A DNA stretch of 64,000 bases, taken from positions 1,204,001-1,268,000 of the forward strand of contig JALDNG010000088.1 of the NCBI GenBank assembly GCA_024349245.1, in the 5' to 3' direction. Position 1 is the stretch's first letter. Each line of letters starts with the position of its first letter. Source of the stretch: Neodontobutis hainanensis. Lineage: Eukaryota; Chordata; Actinopteri; Gobiiformes; Odontobutidae. This document shows, piece by piece, positions 1 to 14,000 of the stretch. Both the position numbers and the translations under genes were made by a program. Below the pieces are notes generated by a model. It worked only from the letters and a program-made list of their open reading frames with translations. It had not been told where the DNA came from and did not search any database.

Positions 1-582
1 ACAGCAGAATGTTTTTTATTGCACTCAATTTTCATCTTATCTTACTCTGCTCTATGTCAGTTTGCCCGCACGTGAACGTGCAGCTCTGCGTGCTCACGGC
101 CCGTCTCAGAGCATAGAGAGCAGCAACGTGACGCATTGTACTCGAATAAATACCAGAAGCATTTTCAATGTAGTAAACTTAAACTCATTACGAAATTAGC
201 TTAACTTTTTAGTAATAAGTGTGTAGCCTATTGTGCATTTATATAGGGACATTGCCAGGGGAGCTCAAAGGCTTACTTCATTGCCGTGGTGGCTGTCACA
301 CACAAATTATTACAGCGCCAAATACTATTGCACTTATTTACATACATTGCGTCTACATTTATAGACAAAAACATAATTTTTGCCAACGTGATTTGCTTTT
401 TTCACTTTAACTGTACAAAAAACATTCATGTTTGTTTTGGTTACTCTTACAACAGACACACTGCGGTCACTAGATGGAGCTGTGATTCCATGATGTCACT
501 GTTATGACATGCCTTTATAAATTGTGGAGATGAACATTTTGTAATAAAAATGACATTTTGGATTTCAGTATATTTCACTAGA
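1..582. other. unassigned sequence upstream of the first visible exoc6 exon
   Basis: Presumably exoc6 intron. Two short overlapping open frames (219-507) resemble nothing known. No start codon context encoding the Sec15 N-terminus was seen, so the first coding exon is probably further upstream. Confidence 0.4.
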
Positions 583-1010
583 GAAGCGTAGTACTGTTAA
601 TGTTGTTTTTCTGACTTTTTTTTCTTTTTATAGTATTTATGACTTTTTTTGTGTGTGTGTGAGGGGGTGAGATTGTATAGGCGGAAGAATCAGTGAAATC
701 CATTGGATGTAGCAGCATTTCTTATTGATCAACTGGATGGACACAAAAATACGGAAGCATAGTTACGAAGCTACGAAATACGTTGCTTCCGATAAAGCAT
801 TAAAAAAAGAAAAGTTATTACGAAATAACGTGATAGTATCACAAAATAACATAAAAATTATCATGAAATAACGTGATAGTATGTTATTGCATGATACTGG
901 CAAAAAAAAAGTCAGAAAAATAATTCCCAAAAAATAAAAAAAAAAGTCAGAAAAACAATTCCAAAAGAAATAAAAAGTCAGAAAAACAACATTGACAGTA
1001 CTACGCTTCC
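583..1010. mobile_element. 428-bp inverted-repeat element (MITE-like)
   Basis: The left end GAAGCGTAGTACTGTTAATG continues into a T-rich GTTTTTCTGACTTT tract; the right end is its reverse complement for about 40 bp (one visible mismatch), ending at the CGCTTCC before 1010. The inside is AT-rich with repeated GTCAGAAAAA and ACGAAATAACGTGATAGTAT motifs and no coding capacity. Family not identified. Confidence 0.7.
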
Positions 1011-1334
1011 GTAGTTCACCACCAATAAGATCCTTAAAATTTATTCTAGTCTAAGTTAGTTGACACTGAGTTCAAAATGCCTACTATGTCCAAGAATAAG
1101 TTGCTACACATGTTCCAATCTTTTTCAAACATTATCTTTCAAATGTACTTTATTAATCTCAGCAAGGTTTTACAAAGCAAAAATTACAAAGATGTGAAAT
1201 TAAATCCTCCGTAGTGGAAATAATGTTAAAATGGGTTGTAACCTGCAGAGGTCTGCATTTTCTGAATCATATGCTCAGTAAAATGTGTTTAGAGGTCTGC
1301 CACTCCACAGCTAAAAATCTACCTTGTGTCTCAG

Positions 1335-4300
1335 GTCCATTTACGATGACCAGCCCAATGCCCACAAGCGCTTTATGGAAAAGCTGGATGCCAGGATAAG
1401 AAACCATGACCGGGAGATCGAAAAGATGTGCAATTTCCACCACCAAGGCTTTGTGGATGCCATCACAGAACTTCTCAAAGTTCGTGCTGATGCAGAGAAA
1501 CTCATGGTAAATCTATTGTTTACAATACACAAAAAAGTATATGTTTTCAATCATTTTGTCTATGTTTTTTGTCTATTTTTCTCCATGGTATTGCTTTGTC
1601 TTGCCCTGTACAACAAAACAAGTTATTTTGCTCTTAAAGTTGTAAAGGTAGACTTTAATTTAGCACTGGTTTTCCTCATTTGGATGGTTCATTGACAGAC
1701 AAAAACTGACTGCTCAATTGGGTCATGCTTCTCTGTTGTGCAGCACAAGTACATCTTTCCGAAATTCCCTTACAAAATTGAGAAGTTTTTCACTGAATCT
1801 GTGAGAGGGGGAAATGCAAATTCAGGAATAACCTTGGAGAAAAATTTACTTAAAGTTTTTGAATGTGTACTAAAACATGCACATCGAACAAGCACATGCA
1901 AATGAGTTTGAGAGGTCTCTTAGTGGAGCTGTTTTTAGTTTATATTTAAAAAAATTTAGCGTTTGAGATACGAGTGAAGATGGGAGGCATTGTAATATTT
2001 GTAAATGCATTTTGTGGAATACAAAAGAAAAGAGTAAAGAATTAGTTTAACACTTTAGGAGCCAGTGTTTATTTACAGATTTTTGAGATCCAAAATTTTA
2101 AATGCTGTGGTTTGAAAATAATAAGAGATATGACCCAAAGTAAGAGTTAAATAAATGTATGCATCTAATTTGCATACCATGGCATTATATATTTGTAGTT
2201 ATGCTCTTTACAGTACATACAGAATAATAAACATATATATATATATATTTTTTGAAAATAAATTAATAACATTAACCTGCAAAGCCACATTAGAAAACTA
2301 CAATATAACTACAACTTCTAATATACCATAACTAGTCAAATTTATAGAAATAGATATGAGAACTATATACGTGTACTAGTTTGGTTGCAGAAGCTTAATC
2401 TGTTCTTATCCATCCAAATGGCATAGTTTGTAGTTTTTCAGTGTGTGGGAACTCTCATAAGGCACAGCACACAGGCATCACTTTCATTACTGCTGCTGCT
2501 TTTACTAGCGCGTCCACGCTGACTATAATAATAATAATAATGGATTGGTTTTATTTAGCGCGTTTTCAAGGCTCTCAAAGTGCTTTACATTGTCCATTAT
2601 TTATTCACTCCACAGTCACACACTGATAGTGGAGACAAGGCAACCATTTTACGCCTACAGACTCCAACCTCCAAACTTTCTCACACATTCATACAATTTC
2701 GTACACCAGAGCTGTAGCACTGGAGGCAAGGTGGGTTAAGTGTCTTGCCCAAGGACACAACAACAGTATGAACTGTGGGGAGAGTGGGAATCGAACCGCC
2801 TACCTTCCGGTTGAAGGACGACGGCTCTACTATGTTTACTTCTGATAAACAACACGTATTTCTCCCACACAGTTACGTTTTTTGTGGGCTGCCTGAGACC
2901 CACAGCTGCTTAGGAAGGAAATTATTGTATGTGGTCTACTTTCAGTACATTACCTTTGAGTTCCCTTTGATTTCAGGATAAAAGTGCATTTGAATCAAAA
3001 CACATTATTGGACAATTTAAATTCCATTTATAGGATGGAGTTTGAAAGAAGGAACACCTTTTTATATTCATGAAAAAACACTGTATATTGTATTTATTAA
3101 AATAACTGTTTTTAAAGGGTCAAGTCAGCGACACTAATCGACGATTACAAGAGGCCGGGAGGGAGGTAAGACCCTTTACTCATGCATTTATCATACAGTT
3201 TGTTAGACCTTGTTTCCACTGGTCAACGTGTGTGCATGTACGTGTGTGTGTGTGTGTGTGTGTGCGTGCACGTCAGAGAGTGTATGTGTAATTATGCACT
3301 GATCATTTCACGGGTGATAAACTCTCACGTGTTTCACATGTCTTTGAAGAGGTGCTCGAGTAAAACATGGCCTCCTGCCTTTGGAACAGTTTCACTACAA
3401 CTCACCTGAGCCTTTAACGACACTCACAGCAGGAGTCACCCTGCCTTTTTTTTAGCTAAAAGTAATCAATTAAAACTAAAAGAAATTTTGTTCTGCTGTT
3501 AAAATACTTTCAGTCATATGTACAGTTAAACAGAACCGTTTTTCATCAGTTTCAGGTGAAACGCCTCCCTCTAGAGATGTAATTTCAGCTCTCTTACCAG
3601 TTGATCTCAGAATTGATAAAGTCTCTTGGAATTAGACACGAAACATCTTCACCTTAAACTGTGTCTACATGCTTTTGCTTTAAACTTTTCAAAAACAAAA
3701 ACTACTGTTATTGTGTTTGGACATAAAAATCTAATTTGCAGCAGGTCATATGCTGCCCACTACACACAAACAATTCAACTCTCTCAATTCATTTATCAGT
3801 TTTTCTCAAACACATCATATTTTTATAGCCTGAATATTTTTTCATAGGTAATTTGTTCATATTTCCAATGTTGTTTTGTGTTCTTTAACGTTTTCAGTGT
3901 TGTTGCACTTTGCACAATAAGTATTCGCATTGATGAATCAGATGTTGATATGTACGTTGCAGTGTTAGCGCTCCTTCCCCACAGCAATAAGTTTGTGAGT
4001 TCACACCGTCGCCGACTTGCACATCCTCGGCCTATTCCGGCCTTTCTGTGAGGAGTCTGCATGTCCTCCCTGTGTTACTGTGGGTTCTTTCCGGGTACTC
4101 TTGCTTCCTCCCATCGTCCAAAGACATGCATGTATAGGTCAATTGGTAACTCTAAAGTGTGCTTAGTGAATGAATGTGAGAGTGTCTATCTCTAAATGGC
4201 AGCCCTGAGAATAACTGTCCAAATAATTGTCTAGGGTGTACCCCGCCTAAGGCCCAAAGCTGCTGGGATAGGCTCCAAGCACCCTTGATTAACGGGACTA

Positions 4301-7300
4301 GGCAAGAAAAAAAAAAAAGAATGAATAAATAAAGTAATGTTGATATAAAAATGATTGCATACCCAAACGCGAACAAATGACTCTTAGCCCCTGGTGTGAC
4401 ATGGCTCCATTGGATAACATGGGTAAGGGTAAAATATATGAATTTCATGCATTGGTCTACAATAGAAAAAGAGCTGAGAAAACGTAAAGTAAAAATGTCA
4501 TATATCAGTACTTTTCTTCAAAATGAAATGTTGATATTACAGAATGCAGGGTTTTACAGTGTAATGGCAGTGAGATTAAAAAGTGGTTTTAATGGAAGTC
4601 AATGGGGCATTTTTGTCCATGAAGGTGTCCAGAGGGAGTATAGTGATGCAGTCAAATCAATTTTGTTGCAAATCTTTGACATATCCAAGGCTCTAATCAC
4701 CTTCAAAGTGTTGGTTTTAGTAATAAATTAAGATTTTAAATAATTAAACTAGCATTTAAAGTGTTAAAATCTCCTGAAAATTATGCTACAAGCTGCCAAA
4801 ATAATCACAGACATCACATAAGATACTGTTGTGTGGCTCTGGGAAAAGCTTTGATACTGTCTCCTTAGGTGACAGCTCAGACAGAAGATGTGGTCCGATG
4901 TCGTATACAGCAAAGGAACATGGCCACCACTGTGGAGAAGCTCCAGCTCTGTATACCAGGTAGGGAATTGCAGCGTATCACATTTGAGCTTTTGTCCCAC
5001 CATGTCCTGTCTCACGGCTCCAGAGAGCACAAGAACAGTCACCGTAAGCTTCACCTTTTGTACTGGCCTTTTGCTAATGAACAGTATTCACAACAGCAAT
5101 ACTTATAAGACAAACAGCTTATGGCTACTTTACAGTAATCAACACAAAAAAATGCTTACCAAACACAGCATTTATTGTGGTAATTTTTTTGCAATTAACA
5201 AATGTTAAGGCATTGGGATTGTATTGTACACAATGCGAGAGGTGAAGGTGGGCTGTAAAAAATTACTACTCACATTTGTATGCAACATTCTATTTTTGCA
5301 ACGTTGTAAAATTGCAAGCATTCTTTTTCTTATTTCTTTTTTCCCCTCATTTTTTTCAGTTTTAGAAATGTACAGTAAACTGAAGGAGCAACTTGAGGCC
5401 AAAAGGTAACCATCTTGTATAAAACTTTTATTGTATCTGCATTTAATAAAAAAAAATAAAAAAAATCAACCAATTCAATAATTATCCGTAATTAATTTCA
5501 AAGGTGAAATTTACCAAACTCAAATGCTCTGTATTATCTGTTAGTTTGGACCTGAGTAATAGGCCATTCACTGTCAAGACAATTGACACTCAGTCTGTGT
5601 TACAGTCTTTCAGCACTGGCCCACACTGCCATTTTAAGGCCATTACTCCAGACCAGTGTCTTTAAGTACTAATGACACGGTATCTGTCAAGGTTTTCAGT
5701 CATCCAGGTCATCATAAATACAAAGATGAAAAACGTTGTCTACACAAAATCAAGCAGGTCAAAGGTTTGAGTCTACCCTAGGAGAAGATGGAACAAGAAA
5801 CTACTACGGCTACCGCACTTCCACCGGTAGCCGATTCCGTTAAAAGGGGCTCTATAAGAAAATGCTCTGTAGCCAGCATATTTCTTCTTAATTCAAGGAA
5901 GTTGAAGGAGGCCACTGTCCTGAGAGCGAAGGGTACGAGCTGGAGTATACCGGGTGATGAGGTCAGATAGGTAAGGGGGCATGTCCACAAAGCATGTATG
6001 TTAACTGAACGAATAGGGAGCCAGTGTAATGAAGACAGGACCGGAGTAATGTAATTAAACATCCTGGTCTTTGTTAAAAGTCTGGCGTCTGTGTTTTGGA
6101 CCATTTGTAGTCTGTCAGTACTTTTCCTGGCCAGTCCAGAGAATAACGCATTGTAATAATCCAGCCCGGATGAGACAACGCATGAATAAGAATTTCAGCA
6201 TCAGCTAAAGAGAGGCACAAGCCAATCTTTTTAGATATTCCTCAGTCGAAAAAAGCCCAGTTTAGTGACCTCTACTGTGCTGCTGTAGAGATAATGTGGG
6301 GTCTAAATAACACAGTGGCGCCGTGCTCCAACACACAGTTGTCTATCGAGACAGTAAGACTGTTGAAGTTGTGCCGATTATAGGCAGGACCAATTAACAA
6401 GAGTTTAGTTGGAGAAAGTTTTGAGACATCTATGATTTTATTAAAATGAGATGATTACTATTTGTGTAGCAGACAGCACTCTGCTGGGCACACCACAGTA
6501 CTACTACTTTGGAAATGCAAGCCTTTTTAGGGGTTACTCATAACTGTGACCCAACCCTAGCTACACAACAGAATACTTTCATCTTACAGTATATAGTTAC
6601 ATCTTCTCAAACTTGGTATTGTTTTGTCTAGGTATTACGCAGCATTAAAAACCATGGAACAGCTGGAGAAAGTCTACATTCCCAGGTAGGATTGTTCTGT
6701 ATATTGGTGGTTGTTACAGCATGTTTGGATTGAGATGGTCTTTAATCTGTTAAGATGTTTCTGAAGTATTAGAAATGTGGAGTGCAGATCACAGTTTATC
6801 CTCACTCAAATCTTCAAAGAAACATTTACATGACAATGCATTTTGCCCTAATCGCAAAGATTCTGTTGCGTTTAGACCATTTACACAAGGACGGCATTCA
6901 CACTACATAAAAAAGCAAACATTTGAATCCGAGGAAGTGCCATGTAAAATGTGACAACAGTGTCCTTGGTGAAAACAATAATATAACGGCTGTGTCCCAG
7001 AAAACTATTGGCTGCTGGCTACAAAGAGCAACAATGGCAAAACATTGTGCTCCAAAACTCATGTTCTAATAATATATTGTTAGAAATTAGCTTTTATTTT
7101 AGTTTATCAGCACTGCTCCAGAAAACATTACGTGTAAAATCTTGTGTGTAATGACTTTAGCAGTGGGGTTCATAGTGGGATTGTCAACATAAATGTTTTT
7201 GTGAATATGTTTTTGTAATTATATGTATTTTTTCAACTGTCCTGGACACATTCTTGCACGGCCTGTCCGTCCTGGGAGTGGATCCTTCCTTCTGTGGTTC

Positions 7301-8031
7301 TCCCTGAGGTTTATCTTTTTTCCCGGCTGGGTTTTTTTGGAGTTTTTCCTCACCCTGATGGAGGGTCTAAGGACAGGGGATGTTGTCTAGTGCAGTCTGT
7401 TAAGCCCTCTGAGGCTGTGATATTGAGCTATACAAAAATAAATGTCTTGTCTTGTCTACTGTCCTGGCAGGCATACTACTTTATTTTCAACAGGTCTGCG
7501 AGTTAGTGTGAACGTGGATTGTTTGGATTAAGCTACAGGCCAGCATTAGAAATTTGTTGTTGTGTAAATGTCCCCTTAGGTAAGCTTGCCAATACTGACG
7601 TGCTTATGCAACACTAAGGAAAAAAACTCTTGTTCTCTTTTAGAGTTAGTCAATACAGGTTTTGTCAGATCATGGCTGAAAACCTTCCCAAGCTCAGAGA
7701 AGAAATTAAGGAGATCTCCATGTCAGACCTGAAGGACTTCCTGGAGAGCATCAGAAAACACTCCGACAAGGTTGGAGAGACAGCCATGAGACAGGTTTGA
7801 CGACAGATGTTCAGACATGTGAAATTTCAAACAAACATTTGAACAAACATGTAACGTGTGTGGGCTCTGCAGGCGCAGCAGCATGGAACCTTCAACAGTG
7901 CTGTAGTCAGACAGGCAGGTATGGGTCACTACACCAGGCCTGTGTACTCGCTGACTGGACACATGCATCACTCTCACAACGGTGTCATGATGGAAAACGA
8001 CATGGGAGATGAAGAAGATGCTGATGAAGAG
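1335..8031 (+). CDS. exoc6: exoc6 N-terminal exon block (7 exons)
   Basis: Encodes about the first 225 visible residues, the N-terminal helical part of Sec15 that packs into the exocyst helical bundle. The first visible exon opens in phase 2 (the last base of an Arg codon, then SIYDDQPNAH), so a preceding exon must end two bases into that Arg codon. Introns are small to medium (77 bp to 3.2 kb between these exons). The exon 7873-8031 is the least conserved against the mammalian protein and ends in an acidic run (GDEEDADEE), where the human protein also has an acidic EEEDENEEE stretch. The intron 5406-6631 carries a non-LTR retrotransposon fragment without disturbing the splice sites. Confidence 0.95.
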
Positions 8032-11000
8032 GTAACGATACCCTGGGCAGTCAGTTAATGTCTCATTTAACTTGTTCCCTTCAGGGGCCTTCACAGTGTA
8101 CCCCTAACTAACTTAATTTCCTCCTTCACTAAATCCATAAACTTCCTTTTTGGTCTTCCTCCTTCCTGGCAGCTCAAACGTCATCATCCTTCAACTGATA
8201 TATTCACTCTCCCTCCTCTGTCCAAACCATCTATGTCTGGCCTCTCTAACTTTATCTCCTAAACATCTGACCTGAGCTGTTCCTCTTGACAAACTCACTA
8301 ATCATATCCATTCGTCACATTCAAAGAAAACTTTGACATCTTCAGCTCTACTTCCTCCACCTGTCCATATGCTTAAATGCAGGTAGACAAAACCAAATTA
8401 TTGCCTTAGTCCGATTATAATCAGAGTTTTAAACTGCTTTAAACTTACTCGTAATTGGGGTAAGACAGTTGGCTAATGCGATTTGTTGTCAGATTACTGC
8501 TGCATTTATAAGGCTTATTGATTAAGGTCAACACAGCACTTTGCATTTGCTTTGCTAATTGCGCATATATACAATACGAGATACGATTTTGCCATTGCAA
8601 AAGGTTAAGGTTTTTGTCTGCTAACCATTTCTTTACCACTTTTGGTGTGTGTTTGAGGTTGTGCTGAAATGTGCCATAATAATAATAATAATAATACATT
8701 TTATTTATAACGCGCCTTCCTGGACACACAAGGTCGCCTTACAACTACAGTAAAAAACACAATGACATTAAAAAAATACTCAAGAACATCAATTAAAAGC
8801 AACAATTAAAAAACAACAATAAAAACAACAATTTTATTGATCAAATGACATGGCAATTATAGGGAGAGTATGTCTTGATGTGTTTTGATTTTGGATAGGA
8901 AATGTGGCAGTGTGTTTGTGTTGTGGAGGTCCGGAGGGAGAGAGTATCAAAGCTGGGGAGCAGAGGGGCTGAAGGCTCTACTCCCCATGGTGACAAGACT
9001 GGCAGGAGGGACTGAGAGGATTTGGATTTTTGAATTTGAGTTGAAATTTGGTTAACAGAGGGAAGGGAGAATATGGAAAATAAATGGATAGAGGCCGATG
9101 GAATAGGGGTAGGTGGGTAAGTACCAGAAGGGGGTGTGGAAGTGGTGAATTGTTGATATCAAAAATGAGGCAAGCATATTACAAAAATCTGAGGAGTAAA
9201 AATGAGGGGGAATTGAGTCAGGAAGCTTTGTAATGTTAATAATGAGTGAGAAAAGTGCCTTGGAGTTTTCTTGTTTGGAATTTATTAAACCAGAGTAGTG
9301 TGTGGATTTGGCTTTGAGAATGCAGTCTCCTTAATCAATCAATCAGTATTTATTTATATAGCACCTTCCAACAACCACAGATTGAACCAAGGTGCTTAAC
9401 AACATTAATAATAAATAAACATATTTACAAATAGGTTTAAAAACTCATTTACACAATAAAAACAGAGCAGTGTCACAGAGCCATTAAGTGCAAAAAGCCA
9501 TCTTAAATAAATAGGTTTTAAGTTTGGCTTTAAACAGAGGCCGGTCAGTGATGGAACGTAACTCAATGGGCAAAGAGTTCCAGAGTTTAGGACCAACCAC
9601 TGCAAAAGAACGATTTCCCACTGTTTGAACCGGGGCACCTTCAGCAGATGTTGCCCAGCAGAACGTAGAGCTCTGCTGGGTTGGTGAGGGGTGAGAATCT
9701 CACACAGATAAGAAGGTGCAAGGCCTGTGAGTGCATTAAAAACAAACATTAAGATTTTAAAAATGAAATGAATTCTAAACTGAACAGGGAGCCAGTGCAG
9801 GGAGTACAGGACAGGTGTTATGTGCTCGTGTTTACGACTGTTAGTACTGGTGAGGAGTGTTGTGAAGTCCGTAATAAAATCCTTGTTTGACTTTGGCGAA
9901 CGGTTCCACAATAGTAGGAACAGATCCAGACAGTTGATACGCAGTGTCCTCGAATGAATGGTAGGCATCTAGACGCACCAGCGCTATCTTCTAGATAGGC
10001 GCCTCCTTGGCCATGTTGAGAAGACCAAAGCTGATTGTGGTGGTACTCTGACTGACATCCACAGCCGACCTCAAGACACAGGCCAGTGTTTTGTCTGACC
10101 ATGAAAGAGAAGACCAGAAGTCTTCGTCTTTGCCCAGATAAGCATTTGCAAAAGCCAAGCAGGCTTTTGTGTGCTCTAGAGAAGTGGCGTCCTTCTGGGT
10201 CTGCGTCCATGGAACCCAGCAGTGTGCAGTGTCTGTTGGACTGTCTGCCTTGAGACGTTGCCACCAGCAGAGTCCAGATTCACCAGGATGGCCTTGGTGG
10301 TGATCTTTGGAATCTTTATCACCTCTGTCACTATCCTCCGGGCCAGCACAGGTGTCACTTTTGGCTTCCGACCACATCCTTTGACATTTTCTAAATGGCC
10401 TTATAGCCCTTTCCTGACTTGTGAGCCTCCTATGTCTTAGCCATGACTGTCCACAAACCAACTGCAGAGAGCTGCTGTTTTTCACCTGTTGATTGATTAT
10501 AATGGCTTTTCCCAATAAATCAGGGTAATTAGGATGCTTTAGAACAGCTTGGACTATTTGGAATGGTATAGAACTTTGAATTTGCAACATTTGTGACAGT
10601 TTGCAAAGGGTATGAATAATTTTGGACATGCCACTTTTTGTTCAAATGTAAATAAAAGCTGAGAAATATTTATTTCCACGACAATGCCTCTTGTACATTG
10701 TTTCATTAACTTCTGGAAGAAGTTTGTTTCATTTCCAATTAAGAACAACCTTGCTGGTTGAATCAGCCAATCTTAAAAACTATAGGCCGATATCAAAGTT
10801 ATGTATCCTGGCAAAAGTCTTTGAGAAAGTTCTTGCTGAACAACTAAAAAAATTTATTGAGATTCAAATTTTATCAAACAATCAATAAGGTTTCCATAAA
10901 CTACACAGTAAAATAACTGCTGCAGTAAAAGTAGTGAATTATATCATTGAGGCTCTTGATTATAAAAAGTTGTAAAAGGCCTTTGACACCATGTTAAATC

Positions 11001-14000
11001 GGCTTTATAAAATTGGTCTGTCTGACACTGCTGTGAAAGCTTCTACTTCCTGGGCTCTGATTCAGACCCACGTGTCATCAACATATCTGACCCAGTGACT
11101 GGGCAATGTACAGGCAATCCTCCATGTACAGGTTAGCCATAATGAGGGAGGCCGTTGATCCCATGGCACAGGTTGTGTTTTTGTCTGTAGAAGTTACCTC
11201 TGAACTGGGAATAAGTAGTGTTTACTGGAGGTATGTTAAAACACAACTACACCACATCCGGCCCCCGACAGCTTTCCATCCGGCCCTCTAGCCAAGACTT
11301 GAAACTAACTCCACACCGGGGATGGTCCACAATGCTCTTCTGGACGCCTTGGGGCAAAACATGCACCTCCCTCCTGTCACTGTGGCAGTGTGTTCAGGAC
11401 GTGGATGTTCACAATGTTAAATTTTAAACTTACACATAGTTTAAACTACACATAGTTTGTTAATTCTGAGATCAACTGGTAAGAGAGCTGAGCTTATATC
11501 TGTAGAGGGAGGGGTTTGACCTGAAACTAAACCTGATAAGACCAGGCTGTTCTGGTCTCATGGTCGTTAGCTATGAAAGGGCAGTGTGCCTTCTGATGGG
11601 AGAGTTGTTAAAGGCACAGGTGAGGTGTTAGAGTCCCCGTTCCATTCAGTTGTTGTTGATTTGGAATTAGAGACAAAACTCTTCACCTTTTAAAACTCCA
11701 GATGCTTTTGCTTTAAACATTTCTTTACCCACTGCAGTTACAGAGGCTATATAAAAGCACGTCTCAGTTTTTATTTGTCTAGCCGCAGTCAACCCCCTCC
11801 CACTGTGCCGTCCATCTTGTTCAGTTATTTACATGGAAGTTTAATACTTCACTTCTATATGATGAATTTGGTAGTAGCAGTGACGCTGAAGCAACTGGTG
11901 TGAATTGACGCTTTTAAAGCAGAAGTGAGTATTGGTGGATCATGTGCTCATCAGTGTTACAAGTTACATTTGCTCAAACACAACATTAAAAGTATACAGC
12001 GGTCCATATCCCATACCTCTCAGTCTATCTTGCTAAATCCCTTCCGGACTGGGTTTTGTCGAGACTGACCTCGGGAGCTCAAAGACACGCACCTGACTTG
12101 GTGTGGACTTGGTCCTGGTGTGGATAAACACTGAGCCTGCTGCAGCAATGGGGCGTTTTCTGTAGGCTAGAGGTTAACTCTGTAATAAATCTGTCTATAT
12201 TTTTTTTTTATTTTTTTTTTTTGCTTATGGTAAACGCACATTGCAAAATGGCAACAAAAGTATTGGACTCAGCGGGTGCCCCCCACTGCCTCTAATGAGG
12301 CTGGATTGTAGCGGTGCTGAGTCTAGGGCTCTGGGAGTCAATCTTGGGACAATTGAGGGCTCTGGTACGGTTTCGTTTTTCTCCAGTGCTTTTTAACACG
12401 CTTATTGTTAAATGTAATGTCATTATTTATTTTTTTCTCATGACAACATAAACATATTGTGTACAAAACATATACTTAAAAGTTACACATTATATATGAA
12501 CTTTCTGCAAATATTTAAGCATCATATCTAGTTTGGTTGTCAACAAAAAATGTTTGTCATGTTACTTATGAAAAACAATTTAATCTTGCATTTAATCTTA
12601 ACGTATGTATTATTCATTTCCTGCTCAAGGAAGGATCTCTTTTTGCAGTATTTTGTGCCTCCATGCCGTAAAATCCGTGGGCAAGTCCAGCTGAGCAGTG
12701 AATATTTAGTGGCGTTTCATTTAAATCAGGCCAGTTTCAGTCTTCTGGATTTACCAACAGTCGGTAGGTTTGGCATGGTACGCACAGTTTGATAAATCCC
12801 ACGTGCGCTTTGTTGTACAGCCACCAATTTTTACACAACTTTGATAAATTAGGGCCACTGAGAGCGAAGAGCGTGGGTGTCCAACTTAAAGTTGTGTACA
12901 GGTTCATGTAGAAATAGATTGTATTTAAGTTTAAGTTTATTTATATAAATAAGCAAACATTAGCCTGTATTTCAAATAAATAAGGGGTACAGTTGACATT
13001 CACTGTTGACAGTTGGGACCAGCTTTTGGATGGGGATGAAAAAAGTTAGTCTGAAGCCCTGCATTATCAAAATCAGAAAACATGAGGGGAAAAAAAATCA
13101 AAAAAGAAAAACAAGAAAAGATATTTACCAGTGAAAGAAGATAATAAAATAAAGAAGCAAAGGTAAGTATTTATTTATATATTTTTGTTTTGAAAGTCTG
13201 GCCCCCCACAGTACCATGAAGAAACAAGCTGGCCTTCAAACATTATTTGGTTAATGACCCCTGCCATTCAACATCACTACTATCACTACTGTCCTGTACA
13301 CATGTTTCCTTTTATTTTTGGTGGTTCTCTTTCATCATCATCAACCTGAGACTTTTTTCTCCACCCAGTCTAACCTGCTGCACTTCTTCACCTCTTTTCT
13401 ACACTCCCCATTGCTCTGGACTGTTGACTATACTTATGACTAGAATCAGACTGCTTTATTGTTCAGCAATTACAGCCCTTGACAAGTCTTAACTGCTCTT
13501 ATTTCCTGTTCAGATTCTCACTGCACAAGAGCTGGTGGACTTCTCACCTGTCTACAGATGTTTACACATTTACACTGTGCTGGTATGTGCTCTTGGGTAT
13601 CTTATGTATTTTGCATTTGCACTACTTGTACTTTTTCTTGTAAATTAGATCTGTTGCAGCTATGCGGAATAGATGTTGGATAAACCAAATAGACAGTCAA
13701 GACAAACAAAATATGTATTTGTAAGCTAACTAACAAACTCTATAGACCAAAGTTTTTATAACAGACTGGCTTTGGTGGATCACATTCAATATAGCCACAT
13801 CAGTGTAATCATAATATTTATGCTAGGAGTCAAGATAGAGAAAAGTTGAAAAAGCTGCAACAACTTAAAAGTGTAAAAGACTTGCAATTGGAGTTTTTTA
13901 TATAGTCTGTTGTCAGGGAGTGCCCAGAGTGGGCTTTGTTAATGTTCAGGTTGGTGATGTTTATATTGTGTGTCTGGAGCTGTAAGCAGCGTTCCCGGAA

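Noticed and set aside
9405..9968. 187-codon minus-strand open frame as a host gene
   Set aside because: The HITPVLYSLHWLPVQFRI and LTGLAPSYL blocks are LINE reverse-transcriptase tail sequence.
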